Source: Megascapheus bottae
Taxonomy: Eukaryota > Chordata > Mammalia > Rodentia > Geomyidae
Direction: 5' to 3'
DNA: 64,000 bases
NCBI GenBank assembly: GCA_024803745.1
Contig: JANJXV010000024.1
Coordinates: 19,663,927 to 19,727,926 of the forward strand
In this document: positions 46,701-48,125 of the stretch, in pieces
How positions within the stretch are numbered: position 1 is the first letter of the stretch
How the letters are laid out: every line of letters begins with the position of its first letter
Program-made: the position numbers and the translations under genes
Notes under the pieces: generated by a model
The model's database searches: none
Seen by the model: only the letters and a program-made list of their open reading frames with translations
Told to the model about the DNA's origin: nothing

Positions 46701-47647
46701 CTACATGGAGCCTGGGAATGATGAGGGATATTAAACCATGTGACTGCTCAACTCCAGGCTAAGATTAGGGGAGCCTCAACCTTTGGAGACTATTACAGGA
46801 AGATTTCAGACCCTTTGACAATCCAGTTTCAATTTTCTCTGTCGTTTTCATTTCTCTAATAAAATTGCTTTTTTATTGTGAAAAACAAAATAAATAGGAA
46901 TGGTTAGATCATTTCAAAAGGACAAAAAGATGAATCATATGTATGTAGATAGTATTGATAAGGAAAACCTGAGTTGACAGAAAAGAATTCCCATTTTGTA
47001 CTGCCATTACCAGAATAGCAAGCTAGGAAGGTTGTGGTGGGGTTGTGAGTACACAGCAGAGGAATCTATTTCCCTGCCTTACTAAGAGTATACTTACAAA
47101 CTCACAAAGTTACAGATTATAGTGCAGTAATAAAGTACTGCAAACTGTTCACCAAACGACTATAAGTTAATGAAGCTTGTAAGTTGTACAGACTGTACTT
47201 GGTACAGTTACAAAACTTGGTACATTAATTTTGTCTTTTTTTTGTTTTGATTGGTTGTGAGGCTTGTACTCTGGGCCTGGGCACTGTCCCTGATCTCTTC
47301 AGAAGCTCAGGGCTAGTGTTCTAACACTTGAACCACAACACCACTTCTGGCTTTCTGGTGGTTACTTGGAGATGAGTCTCACAGACTTTTGTGCCCAGGC
47401 TGGCTTTAAACCATGTTCTCAGATCTCTCAGCTTCCTGAGTAGCTAAGATTACAGGGATGAGCCACTGGCACCCAGCTTATTTGTTAATTTTTATGCTCA
47501 ATTGAAACATCTTGTCATCACAATCTTTTCTTCAGAGAGACGCTTCGAGAAGTTCTCCATCTACTGAGAAGCACAGGTAACACCCAAGTGGAATATATCA
47601 TCCGAATCATGAAGAAATGGGCCAAAGAAAACCGAGTGCCTATCTAA
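927..47647 (+). CDS. IFT56: Intraflagellar transport protein 56 (TTC26), whole spliced CDS, 18 exons
   Basis: The join 927-929, 3396-3533, 6786-6878, 9968-10082, 16883-16932, 18195-18340, 22405-22576, 27296-27370, 31497-31599, 32182-32237, 35408-35461, 37625-37688, 39833-39921, 40224-40307, 41875-41944, 43049-43155, 44436-44569 and 47536-47647 is 1665 nt, or 554 residues plus TAA, with no internal stop. I recognise the product as IFT56/TTC26, a TPR protein of the IFT-B complex that moves cargo along cilia; mouse mutants in this gene (hop) have ciliary motility and Hedgehog defects. Visible in the protein: a basic cluster at residues 18-26, TPR-like helix pairs at about 60-92, 93-126, 154-187 and 183-216, further TPR-like segments at about 363-386 and 474-500, and no signal peptide or membrane span. 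All 17 introns have GT/AG ends. Nothing suggests a pseudogene. The start is the ATG at the exon 1 donor; exon 2 begins with a second in-frame ATG. Confidence 0.97.
1213..1385 (+). repeat. IDL-Geo SINE
   Basis: The linker has expanded by CAA units near 1303-1314; the 3' end is decayed. Confidence 0.75.
1561..1617. repeat. Tetranucleotide repeat (CTGC/CTAC/TCTA)
   Basis: Interrupted pyrimidine-rich 4-bp units. Confidence 0.85.
1622..2165 (+). mobile_element. Old LINE-1 3' fragment
   Basis: Matches the ORF2 C-terminal and 3' part of the longer L1 at 19140-21834 in order (the TGGTGG..ACTGTAAAC..CAACCACTCTGGAA run, then GTAAGCCAAGCTCAGAGAGAG). Frames are broken. Confidence 0.75.
2171..2398 (+). 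repeat. B1-Geo SINE
   Basis: Near complete, A-rich tail to about 2420. Confidence 0.8.
2674..2702. repeat. (TA)n microsatellite
   Basis: Uninterrupted TA dinucleotides. Confidence 0.9.
2775..2989 (-). repeat. B1-Geo SINE
   Basis: Antisense, complete but diverged. Confidence 0.75.
2992..3103 (-). repeat. IDL-Geo SINE, internally deleted
   Basis: T18, Geo module, then only the 5' end of the head (CCACTAAGCCACATTCCCAG). Confidence 0.65.
3107..3142. repeat. (TTA)n microsatellite
   Basis: Tail-derived trinucleotide run between two antisense SINEs. Confidence 0.85.
3146..3353 (-). repeat. B1-Geo SINE
   Basis: Antisense, ends 42 bp before exon 2, close to its branch-point region. Confidence 0.8.
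3396..3533 (+). CDS. IFT56: IFT56 exon 2, residues 2-47
   Basis: Acceptor TTTTACAG, donor GTAATG; 138 nt, phase 0 at both ends. It starts with an in-frame ATG and encodes the Lys/Arg-rich N-terminus. Confidence 0.97.
3725..3851 (+). repeat. IDL-Geo SINE, 3' truncated
   Basis: The B box region is partly deleted; stops in the Geo module at TTGAGCAAAAAG. Confidence 0.65.
3855..4284 (+). repeat. B1-Geo SINE, split
   Basis: Interrupted by an antisense IDL-Geo at 3965-4169 and resumes at 4184. Confidence 0.75.
3965..4169 (-). mobile_element. IDL-Geo SINE nested in B1-Geo
   Basis: Exact 14-bp TSD AAGACCATGAGACT at 3951-3964 and 4170-4183. Confidence 0.9.
4286..4336 (+). repeat. Geo module fragment
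   Basis: Only the last 50 bp of the tail, running into (TA)n at 4337-4362. Confidence 0.6.
4447..4650 (+). repeat. IDL-Geo SINE
   Basis: Complete with A17 tail; moderately diverged. Confidence 0.8.
4883..5108 (+). repeat. B1-Geo SINE
   Basis: The Geo part contains a short rearranged stretch near 5040-5075. Confidence 0.75.
5247..5457 (-). repeat. B1-Geo SINE
   Basis: Antisense, preceded by GT-rich sequence at 5195-5240. Confidence 0.75.
5716..5862 (+). repeat. IDL-Geo SINE, 3' truncated into (GA)n
   Basis: The Geo module stops at GTCCAAGG-like sequence and is replaced by a GA microsatellite. Confidence 0.75.
5863..5911. repeat. (GA)n microsatellite
   Basis: About 24 GA units growing from a SINE 3' end. 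Confidence 0.9.
5912..6462. other. Intron 2 unique sequence
   Basis: AT-rich, no recognised repeat or exon. Confidence 0.5.
6480..6565 (+). pseudogene. 5S rRNA retropseudogene, 3' truncated
   Basis: Starts at the mature 5S 5' end (GTCTACGGCCATACC) and runs almost unchanged to about base 87 of roughly 120, stopping in TTGGATGGGAG. It has no poly(A). An exact 17-bp TSD AGAAAAACGAATGGGAG lies at 6463-6479 and 6566-6582, so it was inserted by target-primed reverse transcription. The internal Pol III control region (A box, intermediate element, C box) lies inside the retained part, but there is no T-run terminator at its end. Confidence 0.93.
6786..6878 (+). CDS. IFT56: IFT56 exon 3, residues 48-78
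   Basis: 93 nt, phase 0/0, donor GTAAGG. The acceptor is AACCTGAAG, weaker than the others. Encodes the first half of TPR 1. Confidence 0.97.
6937..7132 (+). mobile_element. IDL-Geo SINE
   Basis: TSD AAAAATGATATTAA at 6923-6936 and 7133-7146. A GGCCCAAATG insertion sits in the Geo module. 45 bp after exon 3. Confidence 0.85.
7286..7512 (-). repeat. B1-Geo SINE
   Basis: Antisense, complete. Confidence 0.75.
7685..7859 (+). repeat. B1 SINE (7SL-derived monomer)
   Basis: Classic B1 order (TTGAGAAGCTGAGGCAGGAG, later GCCCTGTCTAAA) with A17 and an internal duplication of the GAGTTTAAGACAAGCC region. Confidence 0.75.
7862..8045 (+). repeat. IDL-Geo SINE
   Basis: Inserted directly after the B1 poly(A); the tail is (CAAA)n rich. 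Confidence 0.8.
8078..8170 (+). repeat. 7SL-derived SINE fragment
   Basis: CCTGTAATCTCAGGTATTTGGGAG head only. Confidence 0.5.
8210..8435 (+). repeat. B1-dID SINE (7SL head + ID-like tail)
   Basis: GAGACCCTACCTGAAAAACA joins to an ID-like part ending GAGTTCAAACCCCAGTAGC. Confidence 0.7.
8471..8708 (+). repeat. B1-Geo SINE
   Basis: Diverged; A10 inside the Geo module. Confidence 0.7.
9017..9259 (+). repeat. B1-Geo SINE
   Basis: Strongly diverged, rearranged 3' third. Confidence 0.65.
9266..9499 (+). repeat. B1-Geo SINE
   Basis: Carries the AACCTCTAGAAAATGGGAAG variant also seen at 63272. Confidence 0.75.
9508..9700 (+). repeat. IDL-Geo SINE
   Basis: Complete, short tail. Confidence 0.8.
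9968..10082 (+). CDS. IFT56: IFT56 exon 4, residues 79-116
   Basis: 115 nt, acceptor ATTTCAG, donor GTATGA; ends one base into codon 117. Carries TPR 2. A (TA)n/(CA)n tract begins about 15 bp after the donor. Confidence 0.97.
10096..10158. repeat. (TA)n(CA)n(TA)n microsatellite
   Basis: Compound dinucleotide 14 bp after the exon 4 donor. Confidence 0.9.
10226..10655 (-). repeat. IDL-Geo SINE, outer copy, split
   Basis: Geo module then head, opened at the linker by another copy. Confidence 0.8.
10352..10559 (-). mobile_element. IDL-Geo SINE nested in IDL-Geo
   Basis: Exact 16-bp TSD ATTTCTGGCTTTTTCT at 10336-10351 and 10560-10575, which is the outer element's linker. Confidence 0.9.
10659..10841 (-). 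repeat. B1-Geo SINE, 3' truncated
   Basis: Antisense; the Geo tail is shortened. Confidence 0.7.
10914..11150 (+). repeat. B1-Geo SINE
   Basis: Old copy with A14 inside the Geo module. Confidence 0.6.
11176..11490 (+). repeat. B1-Geo head plus B1-dID SINE
   Basis: Two 7SL-like heads in a row, then CTATCTTGAAAATAACC and an ID-like tail ending TTCAAATCTCAGTACTG. Confidence 0.6.
11502..11753 (+). repeat. B1-Geo SINE
   Basis: Complete, (CAAA)n tail. Confidence 0.8.
11754..12327. other. Intron 4 unique sequence
   Basis: No recognised element. Confidence 0.5.
12328..12504 (+). repeat. IDL-Geo SINE
   Basis: Poorly conserved around the start of Geo; runs into (AAT)n/(AAC)n at 12505-12560. Confidence 0.7.
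12505..12560. repeat. (AAT)n/(AAC)n microsatellite
   Basis: Degenerate trinucleotide run from a SINE tail. Confidence 0.85.
12591..12799 (-). mobile_element. IDL-Geo SINE
   Basis: T26, complete. Flanks GTGAACGTCTT and CTGAACATCTT suggest an imperfect TSD. Confidence 0.85.
12800..13151. other. Unique flank of the provirus
   Basis: Moderately GC-rich; open frames here resemble no protein I know. Confidence 0.45.
13152..13438 (-). repeat. Proviral 3' LTR
   Basis: 287 bp bounded by TGTAAGGTC and GACCTAACA (imperfect inverted ends, TG..CA). On the minus strand it has TTATAA and an AATAAA (plus 13199-13204). A purine-rich tract (AGAAGGCAGGAA in sense) lies just inside at 13439-13450. Confidence 0.85.
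13741..13946 (-). mobile_element. IDL-Geo SINE inside the provirus
   Basis: Near-consensus copy with TSD CCTTTTTTACTC at 13729-13740 and 13947-13958; younger than the provirus. Confidence 0.9.
14177..15841 (-). pseudogene. Gammaretroviral gag remnant
   Basis: Minus-strand pieces in order: a Pro-rich matrix/p12-like part (15467-15841), the start of capsid with an F-S-x-x-x-L-S-Q-V-E-K pattern and a W-H-D-L-Y motif (15053-15275), capsid C-terminus with N-N-R-E-E-Q-K-K (14600-14715), and a nucleocapsid knuckle CX2CX4HX4C (about 14516-14560) in a different frame. An IDL-Geo at 15276-15466 splits it. It cannot encode a working Gag. Confidence 0.82.
15276..15466 (+). mobile_element. IDL-Geo SINE inside proviral gag
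   Basis: TSD GAAAAGGGG(G)CCTGT at 15261-15275 and 15467-15480. Confidence 0.9.
16091..16270. repeat. Degenerate short direct repeats in the proviral leader
   Basis: Units such as GGGCAGAGTCAGTGAGAACA recur with changes at roughly 30-bp spacing. Confidence 0.6.
16542..16559 (-). promoter_or_regulatory. Proviral primer binding site
   Basis: In sense TGGTGCCTGACTCCGACA, six bases after the LTR end. It is nearest to the tRNA-His type (TGGTGCCGTGACTCGGAT) with a one-base gap; other tRNAs cannot be excluded. Confidence 0.55.
16566..16790 (-). repeat. Proviral 5' LTR, truncated
   Basis: Same family as 13152-13438 but lacks about 29 and 22 internal bases and the outer 11 or so bases of U3. No TSD matches the GGAG beside the other LTR. 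Confidence 0.82.
16883..16932 (+). CDS. IFT56: IFT56 exon 5, residues 117-133
   Basis: 50 nt, acceptor TTTTCTCCAG, donor GTATTT. The truncated proviral LTR ends only about 92 bp upstream. Confidence 0.96.
17098..17132. repeat. (GGT)n tract
   Basis: G/T-rich trinucleotides. Confidence 0.75.
17152..17371 (-). repeat. B1-Geo SINE
   Basis: Antisense, complete. Confidence 0.8.
17478..17555 (+). repeat. B1-Geo SINE, internally deleted
   Basis: AGCTGGGCGG joined straight to GTAGCCTTGAGCTGAAG; most of the middle is missing. Confidence 0.6.
17583..18160 (-). mobile_element. LINE-1 3' fragment, antisense
   Basis: Contains the antisense L1 3' signature (CTTTATCTCTTCATTGGCTG, GGCTAATATGAACATCG, TTTCCACCAGCAGTGT). 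Split by a B1-Geo. Ends about 35 bp before exon 6. Confidence 0.7.
17827..18049 (+). mobile_element. B1-Geo SINE nested in L1
   Basis: TSD AAGAATGTTACAG just upstream and downstream. Confidence 0.8.
18195..18340 (+). CDS. IFT56: IFT56 exon 6, residues 134-181
   Basis: 146 nt, acceptor ATTTTAG, donor GTCTGT (weak). Encodes TPR 3. Confidence 0.97.
18411..18612 (-). repeat. B1-Geo SINE
   Basis: Antisense, diverged. Confidence 0.7.
18769..18943 (-). repeat. B1-Geo SINE, internally deleted
   Basis: Antisense; lacks the linker between tail and head. Confidence 0.7.
18950..19096 (+). repeat. B1-dID SINE, 3' part
   Basis: CTGAAAAACAAACTAAAGCA then an ID-like tail, followed by (GAAA)n to 19140. 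Confidence 0.55.
19140..21834 (+). mobile_element. LINE-1, 5' truncated, ORF2 C-terminal half and 3' UTR
   Basis: Encodes a reverse-transcriptase remnant with D-A-E-K-A-F-D near 19268, the T-R-Q-G-C-P-L-S-P block near 19450 and F-A-D-D at 19577-19588, then the ORF2 C-terminus with the Cys-containing G-C-G-Q-E..C-W-W-E-C region near 20990. The reading frame shifts at least twice and is cut by a SINE at 20044, so it is inactive. The 3' UTR has a G-rich tract (21680-21720) and ends TATG plus A12. This is the longest L1 here. Confidence 0.93.
20044..20146 (+). repeat. IDL SINE inside L1, Geo module missing
   Basis: Full tRNA-like head and linker, but only about 12 bp of Geo and no poly(A) before L1 resumes (TAGCAAAAACAC). 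Confidence 0.8.
21835..22106. other. Intron 6 unique, pyrimidine-rich
   Basis: Open frames on both strands resemble no known protein. Confidence 0.45.
22107..22230 (+). repeat. B1-like SINE
   Basis: ACACATGCCTGTGAGCTCTAG head with G10, then CAGTCTAGGCAACATAGG. Confidence 0.55.
22405..22576 (+). CDS. IFT56: IFT56 exon 7, residues 182-239
   Basis: 172 nt, the longest coding exon; acceptor CACATAG, donor GTAAGG. Encodes TPR 4 and the Asn-Leu-Lys-Ala-Cys region after it. Confidence 0.97.
22745..23144 (-). repeat. IDL-Geo SINE, outer copy, split
   Basis: Opened inside the Geo module at CTTGGACAC and resumes at 22997. Confidence 0.8.
22795..22996 (-). mobile_element. IDL-Geo SINE nested in IDL-Geo
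   Basis: TSD CTTGGACAC at 22786-22794 and 22997-23005. Confidence 0.88.
23149..23172. repeat. (GTTT)n
   Basis: Antisense SINE tail. Confidence 0.8.
23173..23622 (-). repeat. B1-Geo SINE, split
   Basis: Interrupted by IDL-Geo 23311-23514. Confidence 0.75.
23311..23514 (+). mobile_element. IDL-Geo SINE nested in B1-Geo
   Basis: Sense copy in an antisense host; imperfect TSD AGCATCTCACAG / AGAGTCTCACAG. Confidence 0.8.
23774..23898 (+). repeat. B1-Geo SINE, internally deleted
   Basis: AGCTGGGTGCT start and Geo core remain. Confidence 0.5.
24114..24176. repeat. (CT)n microsatellite
   Basis: About 31 uninterrupted CT units. Confidence 0.92.
24409..24591 (-). repeat. IDL-Geo SINE
   Basis: Antisense, slightly truncated at the head. 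Confidence 0.75.
24630..24818 (-). mobile_element. IDL-Geo SINE
   Basis: Near-consensus, antisense. Confidence 0.85.
24850..24956. repeat. (CT)n/(GTCT)n compound repeat
   Basis: Interrupted pyrimidine-rich units. Confidence 0.85.
25012..25210 (+). repeat. B1-dID SINE
   Basis: 7SL head, ACCTTATCTCGAAAACAAAA junction, ID-like tail ending CCTGGGTTCAATACCCAGTA with a recognisable B box. Confidence 0.8.
25211..26015. other. Intron 7 unique sequence
   Basis: No repeat or exon recognised in about 800 bp. Confidence 0.5.
26016..26228 (+). repeat. IDL-Geo SINE
   Basis: Diverged 5' end, A17 tail, then (GT)n. Confidence 0.75.
26245..26299. repeat. (GT)n microsatellite
   Basis: About 26 units with one T interruption. 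Confidence 0.92.
26302..26508 (-). repeat. B1-Geo SINE
   Basis: Antisense, contains C13 within the Geo module. Confidence 0.65.
26547..26583. repeat. 17-bp tandem duplication
   Basis: GAGAAGCCCTCAAGCTG twice in a row. Confidence 0.85.
26771..26975 (+). mobile_element. IDL-Geo SINE
   Basis: Tail (GAAA)n; imperfect TSD AAGAACTATAC / AAGAACTATAT. Confidence 0.8.
26992..27230 (+). repeat. B1-Geo SINE
   Basis: Ends about 65 bp before exon 8. Confidence 0.7.
27296..27370 (+). CDS. IFT56: IFT56 exon 8, residues 240-264
   Basis: 75 nt, phase 0/0, acceptor TTTCAG, donor GTGAAT (weak). Skipping would keep frame. Confidence 0.97.
27530..27655 (-). repeat. B1 SINE, antisense
   Basis: CCGGCTGGCCTGGAAATCCT and GCCTTAGCCTCCAAAGTGGT. 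Confidence 0.65.
27848..28021 (-). repeat. IDL-Geo SINE
   Basis: Antisense, shortened Geo. Confidence 0.75.
28087..28146 (-). repeat. B1-Geo tail fragment
   Basis: Antisense 3' end abutting a sense copy, an inverted pair. Confidence 0.6.
28149..28340 (+). repeat. B1-Geo SINE, 5' truncated
   Basis: Begins within the head at GAAATCTGAGAATTG. Confidence 0.75.
28541..28773 (-). repeat. B1-Geo SINE
   Basis: Antisense, complete. Confidence 0.8.
28774..29725. other. Intron 8 mostly unique sequence
   Basis: A faint antisense B1-like stretch at about 29158-29250 (CTGACCTCAAACTCCAGATC). The remainder is unrecognised. Confidence 0.4.
29726..29977 (+). repeat. B1-Geo SINE
   Basis: Complete, CAA-rich tail. 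Confidence 0.8.
29980..30403 (+). repeat. IDL-Geo SINE, outer copy, split
   Basis: Opened after AGAAAAAGCCAGAAGTG and resumes at 30312. Confidence 0.85.
30081..30294 (+). mobile_element. IDL-Geo SINE nested in IDL-Geo
   Basis: Consensus-like young copy, exact 17-bp TSD at 30064-30080 and 30295-30311 lying in the outer linker. Confidence 0.93.
30499..30559. repeat. (GCGT)n(GT)n microsatellite
   Basis: CpG-containing tetranucleotide followed by dinucleotide. Confidence 0.88.
30558..30772 (-). repeat. B1-Geo SINE
   Basis: Antisense. It and the microsatellite appear to split an older ID-like element (30435-30498 and 30773-30797). Confidence 0.75.
30798..31496. other. Intron 8 unique sequence before exon 9
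   Basis: AT-rich, nothing recognised. Confidence 0.5.
31497..31599 (+). CDS. IFT56: IFT56 exon 9, residues 265-298
   Basis: 103 nt, acceptor TGTCTAG, donor GTTAGA; ends one base into codon 299. Confidence 0.97.
31681..31885 (-). repeat. IDL-Geo SINE
   Basis: The only repeat in the short intron 9. Confidence 0.8.
32182..32237 (+). CDS. IFT56: IFT56 exon 10, residues 299-317
   Basis: 56 nt, acceptor ATTTCAG, donor GTAACT. Exons 9 and 10 are separated by a short 582-bp intron. Confidence 0.97.
32322..32402 (+). repeat. B1-Geo SINE, head only
   Basis: Stops at GAGCCAGCCAG, followed at once by an IDL copy. Confidence 0.7.
32403..32453 (+). repeat. IDL-Geo SINE, internally deleted
   Basis: Head start joined to ACCACATACATAGAAC and the first bases of Geo; the B box is gone. 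Confidence 0.65.
32454..32650 (+). repeat. IDL-Geo SINE
   Basis: Complete, (CAA)n tail; sits at the linker/Geo junction of the preceding remnant. Confidence 0.8.
32675..32780 (+). repeat. Geo module alone
   Basis: Probably the displaced 3' half of the copy starting at 32403. Confidence 0.6.
32801..33042 (+). repeat. B1-Geo SINE
   Basis: Complete; its tail received the VNTR element that follows. AAAAGCTCTCT upstream recurs at 33750. Confidence 0.8.
33050..33747 (-). mobile_element. Composite IDL-head/VNTR retroposon (SVA-like layout)
   Basis: Sense is the minus strand. From 33747 leftward: IDL-type tRNA-like head with A box TGGCCTAGCGG and B box GGTTCGATTCC (about 33655-33747); a body containing GCCGGAAGTGGCAGAGACGAG and a near copy of it (33590-33655); a short GC-rich joint; a VNTR of about 15-bp GC-rich units (33115-33540); a GGCC-bounded end; A16; an 18-bp spacer; and a second A-run. 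Flanks AAAAAAGCTTTCT (33037-33049) and AAAAAAGCTCTCT (33748-33760) form a 13-bp TSD with one mismatch. No coding capacity is credible. Confidence 0.82.
33115..33540 (-). repeat. GC-rich minisatellite (VNTR), about 15-bp unit
   Basis: Plus-strand unit GCTCGCTCCGGCCCC with variants (CTCTGG, CTTGCT). A block starting GGCCCGGCCAGCTCTCGCTT recurs at 33301 and 33372, a 71-bp higher-order period. Confidence 0.9.
33870..34058 (+). mobile_element. IDL-Geo SINE
   Basis: Exact 16-bp TSD AAAAAAATTGAACCAA at 33854-33869 and 34059-34074. Confidence 0.92.
34075..34377. other. Intron 10 unique, AT-rich
   Basis: Palindromic TATAAT/ATTATA clusters near 34220-34280; no element recognised. Confidence 0.45.
34378..34629 (+). 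mobile_element. B1-Geo SINE
   Basis: TSD AAAACTTTA(T/C)TGGTTTTTCA on both sides. Confidence 0.85.
34695..34928 (-). mobile_element. B1-Geo SINE
   Basis: Flanked by TTCCTTTGAG on both sides. Confidence 0.82.
35017..35194 (+). repeat. IDL-Geo SINE
   Basis: Tail replaced by (GGAA)n. Confidence 0.8.
35195..35277. repeat. (GGAA)n microsatellite
   Basis: About 20 units starting at a SINE 3' end. Confidence 0.92.
35408..35461 (+). CDS. IFT56: IFT56 exon 11, residues 318-335
   Basis: 54 nt, phase 0/0, acceptor TTTCCAG, donor GTGAGT. Confidence 0.97.
35462..35855. other. Intron 11 unique sequence
   Basis: Nothing recognised. Confidence 0.5.
35870..36066 (+). mobile_element. IDL-Geo SINE, young copy
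   Basis: Consensus sequence, exact TSD AAAAATTACGTATT at 35856-35869 and 36067-36080. Confidence 0.95.
36144..36361 (-). repeat. B1-Geo SINE
   Basis: Antisense, complete. Confidence 0.78.
36375..36416. repeat. (TTTA)n/(TTAA)n
   Basis: Tail-derived tetranucleotide. Confidence 0.85.
36417..36602 (-). repeat. IDL-Geo SINE
   Basis: Antisense, complete. Confidence 0.8.
36611..36728 (-). repeat. Geo module, antisense
   Basis: Geo half and linker only; 5' truncated IDL-Geo. Confidence 0.7.
36917..37162 (+). repeat. B1-Geo SINE
   Basis: Complete, ends in (AAAT)n. Confidence 0.8.
37387..37575 (-). repeat. IDL-Geo SINE
   Basis: Ends 50 bp before exon 12. Confidence 0.8.
37625..37688 (+). CDS. IFT56: IFT56 exon 12, residues 336-356
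   Basis: 64 nt, acceptor CTTTTCAG, donor GTAGGT; ends one base into codon 357. Confidence 0.97.
37935..38216 (-). repeat. B1-Geo SINE, split
   Basis: Contains a tiny L1 insertion at 38071-38111. Confidence 0.8.
38071..38111 (+). mobile_element. Ultrashort LINE-1 3'-end insertion
   Basis: About 40 bp matching the last bases of the L1 at 21796-21834 (ACCCTTCTATTAATTACA) plus A-run, flanked by AAGAGTCTCA at 38061-38070 and 38112-38121. Confidence 0.85.
38300..38524 (-). repeat. B1-Geo SINE
   Basis: Antisense, complete. Confidence 0.78.
38564..38799 (+). repeat. B1-Geo SINE
   Basis: The head lacks GCTACTCAGGAGGC-like bases. Confidence 0.78.
38800..38930 (+). repeat. B1 SINE
   Basis: TGTAATCCCAGTGCTTGAGA and TAGTGAGACCCTGC. 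Confidence 0.75.
38943..39004 (+). repeat. Geo tail fragment
   Basis: Last 60 bp with A12. Confidence 0.6.
39005..39832. other. Intron 12 unique sequence
   Basis: An open frame at 39456-39641 matches nothing I know. Confidence 0.5.
39833..39921 (+). CDS. IFT56: IFT56 exon 13, residues 357-386
   Basis: 89 nt, acceptor TCTTTCAG, donor GTCAGT. TPR-like helix pair with Cys-rich start. Confidence 0.97.
40066..40180. repeat. Unclassified repeat, related to 62005-62110
   Basis: Shares the order GTACAG(A/T)G(A/G)GGTTACAGT, ..GTATATTTC with 62005-62110; possibly an antisense 3' end of another L1 subfamily. Confidence 0.45.
40224..40307 (+). CDS. IFT56: IFT56 exon 14, residues 387-414
   Basis: 84 nt, phase 0/0, acceptor TTTTTTAG, donor GTATGT. 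The preceding intron (302 bp) is the shortest in the gene. Confidence 0.97.
40433..40882 (+). repeat. B1-dID SINE, split
   Basis: 7SL head to 40530, then the GAGACCCTGTTTGAAAATAA junction and ID-like tail from 40770. Confidence 0.65.
40556..40769 (-). mobile_element. B1-Geo SINE nested in B1-dID
   Basis: Antisense, with (GTTTT)n tail at 40532-40555. Confidence 0.75.
41018..41201 (+). repeat. IDL-Geo SINE
   Basis: Slight 5' truncation. Confidence 0.75.
41257..41494 (+). repeat. B1-Geo SINE
   Basis: A17 tail. Confidence 0.78.
41875..41944 (+). CDS. IFT56: IFT56 exon 15, residues 415-437
   Basis: 70 nt, acceptor TGTTGCAG, donor GTAAGT. A solo LTR follows about 110 bp downstream. Confidence 0.97.
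41988..42022. repeat. (CCTC)n/(CCTT)n
   Basis: Pyrimidine tract 45 bp after exon 15. Confidence 0.8.
42054..42430 (-). mobile_element. Solo LTR (minus orientation), right edge uncertain
   Basis: Starts TGTAAAAGG. On the minus strand it holds a TATA box (CTATATAAGCC, plus about 42177-42187) and an AATAAA (TTTATT near 42098). The GAGGACTGTTTATTGAGGAA block recurs in the 3' UTR at 48068. Confidence 0.7.
42438..42620 (-). repeat. IDL-Geo SINE, 3' truncated
   Basis: Antisense. Confidence 0.75.
42713..42908 (+). repeat. IDL-Geo SINE
   Basis: Complete, A12. Confidence 0.8.
42910..43017 (+). repeat. B1 SINE
   Basis: Ends about 30 bp before exon 16. Confidence 0.65.
43049..43155 (+). CDS. IFT56: IFT56 exon 16, residues 438-473
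   Basis: 107 nt, acceptor TTTTGTAG, donor GTAAGT. Confidence 0.97.
43511..43704 (+). repeat. B1-Geo SINE, internally deleted
   Basis: Head shortened; runs into (TA)n. Confidence 0.7.
43704..43740. repeat. (TA)n microsatellite
   Basis: About 18 units. Confidence 0.9.
43760..43850 (+). repeat. Geo module, degraded
   Basis: CAGAAACAGAAATGAAGCTG to GAGTTTAACCCCAG. Confidence 0.5.
43891..44068 (+). mobile_element. IDL-Geo SINE
   Basis: Exact TSD AAGTAGAAACTG at 43879-43890 and 44069-44080; about 17 bp missing in Geo. Confidence 0.9.
44436..44569 (+). CDS. IFT56: IFT56 exon 17, residues 474-517
   Basis: 134 nt, acceptor TATTCAG, donor GTAAGT; ends two bases into codon 518. Encodes a TPR-like pair. 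Confidence 0.97.
44689..44922 (-). repeat. B1-Geo SINE
   Basis: Antisense, complete. Confidence 0.8.
44940..45072 (+). repeat. B1-Geo SINE, 5' truncated
   Basis: Begins at AGTTAACCACCAGAAAACC. Confidence 0.7.
45162..45349 (+). repeat. IDL-Geo SINE in a B1-Geo head remnant
   Basis: Preceded by GGGGTGGTAGCTCACATTT, the start of a B1-Geo. Confidence 0.78.
45468..45595 (-). mobile_element. LINE-1 3'-end insertion, 128 bp, young
   Basis: Antisense L1 3' UTR end, with exact 16-bp TSD ATGAATACCCATTTTC at 45452-45467 and 45596-45611. Confidence 0.93.
45978..46211 (-). repeat. B1-Geo SINE (nested, first)
   Basis: Antisense, complete. Confidence 0.8.
46212..46455 (-). repeat. B1-Geo SINE (nested, second)
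   Basis: Antisense, T15 at its left edge. Confidence 0.8.
46503..46892 (+). pseudogene. Retrocopy of an unidentified polyadenylated RNA
   Basis: About 390 bp with AATAAA at 46858-46863, an A-rich tail (46881-46892), and a TSD AATA(A/G)GAATGGTTA at 46489-46502 and 46893-46906 with one mismatch. No long open frame. I cannot name the parent; it may be a 3' UTR. Confidence 0.65.
47233..47478 (-). repeat. B1-Geo SINE
   Basis: Ends 57 bp before exon 18. Confidence 0.8.
47536..47647 (+). CDS. IFT56: IFT56 exon 18, residues 518-554 and stop
   Basis: Acceptor TTCTTCAG; ends at TAA 47645-47647 after a Trp-Ala-Lys-Glu-Asn-Arg C-terminus. The last codon differs by eye from nothing essential; the length equals the family norm. 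Confidence 0.97.
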
Positions 47648-48067
47648 AGTAGCTCTGTGGTAAACCTAAGGACCAGCTCCAACTTTGACATTACATTGGG
47701 AGACATCTTCTTAAATCAAAGATACGGGGCTTTACTTGATTGACATGTACCATCCTTGCTCAAGACTCAAGATCAGTAACTGACTTGTTTAAGACCTACT
47801 CTCCTGGCCTAACCAAGTGCTGTGGCCCTGTTATTTTCCTACCAGCAATAACTCATTGAATTTACCTGGTGCCTTTCTTCAGAGAATTGTCATGTAGTTT
47901 ACTGACATTTCTTTTCATTTTAGGATTTCATGGTATTTTCTCCTAGTGCAATAAGTGACTTTCATGATAAAGAATCACTATCACTTTGTCCTCTTACCAT
48001 CTCTCATTTGTGAACATTGTCCTGCTTTTGGTTTCTTGGAGGGAATTTCATAGAGTTTTTTTTTTTT

Positions 48068-48125
48068 AACAAGCAAGGACTGTTTATTGAGGAACAGCTA
48101 GGGGCACAAACCTTCCAGCATCATA
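48068..48125 (-). repeat. LTR fragment in the 3' UTR
   Basis: AAGGACTGTTTATTGAGGAA and GCACAAACCTTCC match the solo LTR at 42086-42133. Confidence 0.65.
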
